Positions 60,338 through 64,000 of a stretch of 64,000 bases of DNA are shown piece after piece; position 1 is the first letter of the stretch; each line of letters opens with the position of its first letter. Below the pieces are notes generated by a model. The model saw only the letters and a program-made list of their open reading frames with translations. It ran no database searches and was not told the DNA's origin. The stretch comes from Straminergon stramineum (taxonomy: Eukaryota; Streptophyta; Bryopsida; Hypnales; Calliergonaceae), in NCBI GenBank assembly GCA_963920665.1, contig OY987263.1, positions 46,101,218-46,165,217 on the forward strand. The letters are read 5' to 3'. Position numbers and translations under genes: made by a program.

Positions 60338-61126
60338 TCAGGGAGTTGGTGAAAAAATCATCATACTCCTCACCATTTCGAGTAATTTTCTATTTGTTCT
60401 TTCAACGACACCATTCTGCTCTGGTGTATCAGTGTTTGTCAATTGGCGTTTAATTCCTACAGTCTCACATAACTTTGAAAAATCTTTGGAAAGAAATTCT
60501 CCACCTCGATTGCTGCGAATAGTGCATATACATCTTTTCATTTGTAGCTCGATCATAGATTTGAAGACTTTGAATTTTTCAAATGCTTCGGATTTATGAC
60601 GTAGGAATCGGACCCAAATATAGCGACTGTAGTAGTCAACAATTACCAAAAAATAATTTGAACCTCTAAGGGAAGGTATGGGAAGAGGACCACAGAGGTC
60701 GAGATGTAGTAGTTCTAGAGGCTCTATAGCTCTAGTGTTGCTTGAATTCGGAAAGCTCTCTCTGACTTGTTTACCTACTTGACAGTGCTCACAAATTTCT
60801 TGATGTATTGGGATATACAATATTCCCGTAACCAAACCTTTGGCCGTTAATTCATGAAGCCTATTGTATCCAATATGCCCCAGCCTATGATGCCAAAGCC
60901 ATGCAACTCCTATATCTCTTTGAGTCAAGTTTGTTGTAACATCCATGTTTAATCCAGATAATTGATATAACCCATTCTTCTTGTTGCGCAACCCCTCAAC
61001 AATGATCTTCTTGTTGCCTTTTCTATAAAGAAAACACTTTTGATCATCAAAACAGGCTATGATGCCTTTGTCTGTTAAGGAGCCAATGGACAATAGGTTC
61101 ACAATCCTGTTCATCATGAACAACTG
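60338..61126 (-). pseudogene. Copia integrase domain, inverted, with a changed catalytic residue
   Basis: A GAG-pre-integrase zinc region (LWHHRLGHIGYNRLHEL, then ICEHCQVGKQ) is followed by the integrase core: HLDLCGPLP (first Asp), TIRSNRGGEF where Asp is usual in place of Asn, and EQNGVVERTNRKL (Glu). A TGA ends the frame after FSPTP, and more stops follow, so the core is inactive. Sequence between here and the reverse-transcriptase segment is open only in pieces (for example 59767-60000, Pro/Ser-rich linker). Confidence 0.9.
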
Positions 61127-61312
61127 AAGCACATTGAACTATGGCTCCACTTTATTAGGGAAAATGTAGTAGCAAGGACTGTAGAAACCCTATACATACA
61201 AACTTGTGATCAAATTGCTAATATCTTCACCAAACCCCTAGGCAAACAATGCTTCATTAAGCTTAGAGATGAGATGGGTATCCACAATCTTAGTTATGTT
61301 CACGAAAACTAG
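61127..61312 (+). pseudogene. Copia RNase H C-terminal end, plus orientation
   Basis: Reads KHIELWLHFIRENVVA, then CDQIANIFTKPLGKQCF and ends VHEN-stop, the normal C-terminus of Copia pol (ADxxTKPL-type tail). It lies in the orientation of the LTRs and opposite to the adjoining integrase, so the right inversion junction is at or just before 61127. Confidence 0.9.
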
Positions 61313-61873
61313 TCATCTCATAAATATTTCTCTGCATCTTCTAGAACTCGAAAACTTTTGCACTCAGCTCTTACTACTGAAACCTTTTACTTGTCACTCA
61401 TAGTCTGCCCAGTTGAAGTACAACCTAGGCTTGAAACCTCGCTTCACAACATAAAATTTGCGCACATCTGCCAACTGAATGGAAGCCTGATCAACAACAT
61501 GGCCCTGGGGTAGTACCGTAGATTCTTGACTTGCAGATCATTGATCTTGATGCCTCCATTCCCGATACAGTGATAACAGAGCTTCGAGGCATTCATCAAA
61601 TATTCACTGAAGCACTACCAAGATGAGAGCCAACAGTACAATCTCAAGCTGAAACAGTACAAGGACCTTTGTGAGAAAAATCGTTCAAGTGACAACATAC
61701 TTCAAAATCATTTCAAGGAAGTTCTGCTAGTGATCTCACCATCGACATTCCTGATGGCAGTCCTTTCGCCTGCCTGTTATCTCCGTCACTCAGTTCTTCC
61801 TCTATCTGTCCTTCTCACTTTGTGCATAGTGTTAGTGATTTTTTGTCTATAGTAGTATCTCGGTGCGGGGGAG

Positions 61874-62071
61874 TGTTGTCGACAGTTTTCTGTCCATCCA
61901 CCTCGATCCTTATCATTCATCCGCTCATCATCTCTTGTATAGTTGTATATATGTTCACTCTCCCTGTTAATGATAATTATCATTTGAGCGCATTGAGTAT
62001 GTATGTGTGTATTCTTGTTTGTGTGTGTGCTGGTCTTTCACTGAGTATGATATTAGTTAAGTATCAGATCA
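61874..62071 (+). repeat. Right LTR of the Copia element
   Basis: 198 bp, same sequence as the left LTR as far as I can compare, preceded by a polypurine tract and followed by the duplicated gtctc. Confidence 0.95.
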
Positions 62072-62079
62072 GTCTCATC

Positions 62080-62334
62080 ATGACATCGAAAAACAGAATT
62101 TGCTGTTGCTCCCCTTGCTTCCTCAGCCGTTGCCAGACCCAAGTTGCGATGTTCACGGTGCACCCTAATCATTTCCCCATTTACGACATGCTCCTCCGCC
62201 AGTTTCACGTGGGCCTCATCAACTACGAGTCTACGACTGCTTTCAGATGCAAATGTACCTGCTGCTGTGGAAATACGCCCATCTATGAATCTTCTGGCAT
62301 CTGTACTACTTGGGAGTCCGCGATGGGATACTAA
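62080..62334 (+). CDS. Possible small Cys-rich protein gene next to the Copia insertion
   Basis: Open frame of 84 residues starting MTSKNRICCCSPCFLSRCQ, with a second Cys cluster CKCTCCCGN. The start codon lies four bases beyond the target duplication, so a real gene here would have had its leader split by the insertion. A second frame (62310-62624) with a hydrophobic segment (FPVILCILMTIFMYFAMIAG) overlaps its end. They may be parts of one spliced or frameshifted gene. No family is recognised. Confidence 0.25.
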   Translation: MTSKNRICCCSPCFLSRCQTQVAMFTVHPNHFPIYDMLLRQFHVGLINYESTTAFRCKCTCCCGNTPIYESSGICTTWESAMGY

Positions 62335-62624
62335 TGAATGACCAGCCTCTGTTTCGCTTTCCTGTCATTCTCTGCATCCTCATGACTATATTCATGTACT
62401 TCGCAATGATCGCTGGATCTTTCACCAGGTTGTTTGCACATGACGAAATCCGGAAACCACCCCGCCTGCCCGCCCGTGGCTGTGACAAACGGGCCGGCAA
62501 TTGCAGCTATGAAAGTGTTTACTATGATCATGCACATTTGTGTGGCCCAGGAGTCTGGACTGCCGCATGCATTGATCGAGTGGCCAAGATAGAGTTCGTC
62601 CATGCCTTCTTAGAATGTTTATAA

Positions 62625-63218
62625 TGTTTATAGATTTCATTTGTACCATTGAGCAGCTTGGAGTAAAGCAGGATCATAATTTGATCGATCTAAGCGTCTC
62701 TACATGAGATTATCTAATGCACCAATTAAAACATGAATGGTGGTTTCGTACGTATCTTGTAAAAAGCCTCCAACACGAACCTTCAAAACCAACTTGTCTG
62801 CGCTTCAATGACTTCCAGAATATTCAATTTCAGCACACGGCGCTCGTCTTTTAGAAAAAGATCTAGCTCTGGGGCACTTTAGAGCAACTCAACGTGCTGC
62901 CAAGAATCGACCACTGCCTTACCCATCGTGCTTCTACATGTGAAAAAAAATCCAACACCTACTGAAGTATGTGAACTCCAACTCATGAAGTCAGCAAACT
63001 CCCTTGAGATGCGAATTTCAATGTTTCATCGTCAATGCATCATTCCAGAAAACTCCGTAAATGTACACGGCTTCTTTTCACCCACATGTTGCTGAATTTG
63101 TGGGGCATTGAGAAGCGTCTGTTTTTGCTAAATACACAGAGAAGCTGGAAACAAGCTAATTACAACGCATAACAACTGCACAATCGAGGCGATGTGCACC
63201 CAACGGACACCAATACTG
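62625..63218. other. Intergenic sequence, 3' flank of TFIIF beta
   Basis: No gene is seen. The right part is the probable 3'UTR of the minus-strand gene beginning at 63219. Confidence 0.45.
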
Positions 63219-63799
63219 TTAAGTGGCTGCTTTCACATCCTCCTCTTTTGGCTTCCGCCTGTACTCTGGTTTCAGCTCGTAGGTACCTTGATTTGCACCT
63301 CTCTTGTTATAAATACACAGGTCATTAAGCACCTCCTTCAGAAACGCCTGTGCATAGTAGATAGATAAAAAGAAATTATATCCTGCACGATCTGTGTCTC
63401 CTCTATACCTTCCATTCCAAGAAAAGAATCGGAGAAACCATAAACCTCAGCAACTAAACAATCTCTCATGCGTCAACGAGCACGCAAAATATAACTAACT
63501 GCTGCAAGTCGAGCATAGACTACTGCGTTCTAACATAAGAAAGTCCAAAAATAAATGGAAACAAAGCACATAATTATCAACCGGAAACCTCAAACAACTA
63601 TTTCCATCGCGACATCAGCTCTTCAAAGAAGACTTACCACAGGCTGGTCTGTTTCTTCCACTAGCTGCTTCAAGGCCCAATTAGGACGCCGTTCAAAAAG
63701 ATTGAAAACGATTTCTTCCAACTCTCTTCTGTCCCTCCGAGTTCTTTTTCCCTCGGCAGTCTTTACGGGGTTACTGATTGGCGCTCTCTTCTTGTTGTC
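63219..63799 (-). CDS. TFIIF beta subunit (RAP30), last two exons
   Basis: General transcription factor subunit that escorts RNA polymerase II to promoters. Two exons are visible: 63638-63799 and the last, 63219-63347. Together they encode 96 residues that form the C-terminal winged-helix DNA-binding domain: TRRDRRELEEIVFNLFERRP, NWALKQLVEETDQPV, then AFLKEVLNDLCIYNKRGANQ and GTYELKPEYRRK before a short acidic tail and the stop at 63219-63221. Junctions are clean: ctcacag|GAC, GTG|GTAAGT, gcacag|GCG, all phase 0. The upstream exons must lie beyond 64000. 63800-64000 shows no further exon I could support. Confidence 0.92.
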
Positions 63800-64000
63800 C
63801 TGTGAGCAAACGGTCTGAATTCAGGACTTGGCGAATATATCCTGAAGCTACTCTGGGTAATCGTCTTCAGGTTTGAGTTTCAAATACTGGGCACAACGAC
63901 CAGACTACCCAAAATCTACGCCAGAAAATCAACGACATGACGACTTAGTGACCTAAAGAAGAATCTGAAATTCTCATTTATCATCGAAACTCAAGGTCAT

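Larger units (their letters stand above)
58815..62071 (+). mobile_element. Young Copia LTR element with inverted coding core
   Basis: Two 198-bp LTRs (58815-59012 and 61874-62071) begin TGTTGTCGACAG and end AGATCA; I see no difference between them. The element is flanked by the 5-bp target duplication gtctc (58810-58814 and 62072-62076). A primer-binding site (tggtatcagagc, complementary to initiator tRNA-Met) follows the left LTR, and a polypurine tract (tgcgggggag, 61864-61873) precedes the right one, so the element is plus-oriented. The last 186 coding bases (61127-61312) are also plus. Everything between about 59036 and 61126 is minus-oriented pol. Gag and protease are absent. It cannot be autonomous. 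Confidence 0.9.

Noticed and set aside
58815..62071. A second Copia element nested in inverse orientation inside the first
   Set aside because: No second pair of LTRs or target duplication is present at the inner junctions, and the plus-strand RNase H tail begins exactly where the inverted pol piece ends; internal inversion with deletion explains it more simply.
1..64000. CRISPR arrays, rRNA genes, operons
   Set aside because: No regularly spaced repeats and no rRNA-like tracts were seen; intron-bearing genes show that this is a plant nuclear sequence.

Overview
The window is nuclear DNA of a land plant. Genes are GT-AG spliced with short introns (about 60-700 bp). They include a plant-type OST4, a mitochondrial cysteine desulfurase with an N-terminal presequence, a heavy-metal-associated (HMA) plant protein, a TFIIF beta subunit and a large ARM/HEAT-repeat protein of the Arabidopsis At3g57570 kind. 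Short introns, long AT-rich intergenic stretches and a small unnamed gene family of a type I associate with mosses and liverworts suggest a bryophyte. That placement is inference; nothing here fixes the species.

Layout. 1-5 kb: the 3' end of an unrecognised two-exon gene, then AT-rich DNA. 5.3-15.5 kb: a small single-exon gene (minus) divergent from a 26-exon ARM-repeat gene (plus). 17-17.7 kb: a decayed SANT/NAM-C-like transposon gene. 18.3-19.3 kb: OST4 with a 5'UTR intron. 19.9-24.5 kb: AT-rich repeats, including a TTAA-bounded element and an 860-bp foldback. 24.7-26.4 kb: NFS1. 26.7-27.1 kb: a stray copy of one exon and flanking introns of the ARM gene. 29-32.3 kb: a second copy of the small gene between two TTAA-bounded elements. 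33.4-36.0 kb: a minus-strand multi-exon gene with a likely plastid transit peptide. 36.4-38.4 kb: broken Copia gag remnants. 38.9-40.3 kb: two TTAA-bounded elements. 40.5-41.5 kb: an unrecognised four-exon gene. 43-50.8 kb: an HMA proline-rich protein gene inside a segment whose flanks recur downstream without the gene. 51.4-53.8 kb: three terminal-inverted-repeat elements. 54.2-56.6 kb: a SNF2-like fragment and an unrecognised three-exon gene. 58.1-58.4 kb: an inverted fragment of the 40.5-kb gene. 58.8-62.1 kb: a young Copia element whose coding core is inverted relative to its LTRs. 63.2-63.8 kb: the last two exons of TFIIF beta.

The genes do not form one pathway. They are housekeeping or unknown genes scattered among transposons. 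The most notable features are a set of non-autonomous elements with TTAA ends and CCC...GGG termini (the hallmark of piggyBac, with no transposase visible), the rearranged Copia insertion with a perfect 5-bp target duplication and matching 198-bp LTRs, and several partial gene duplications.
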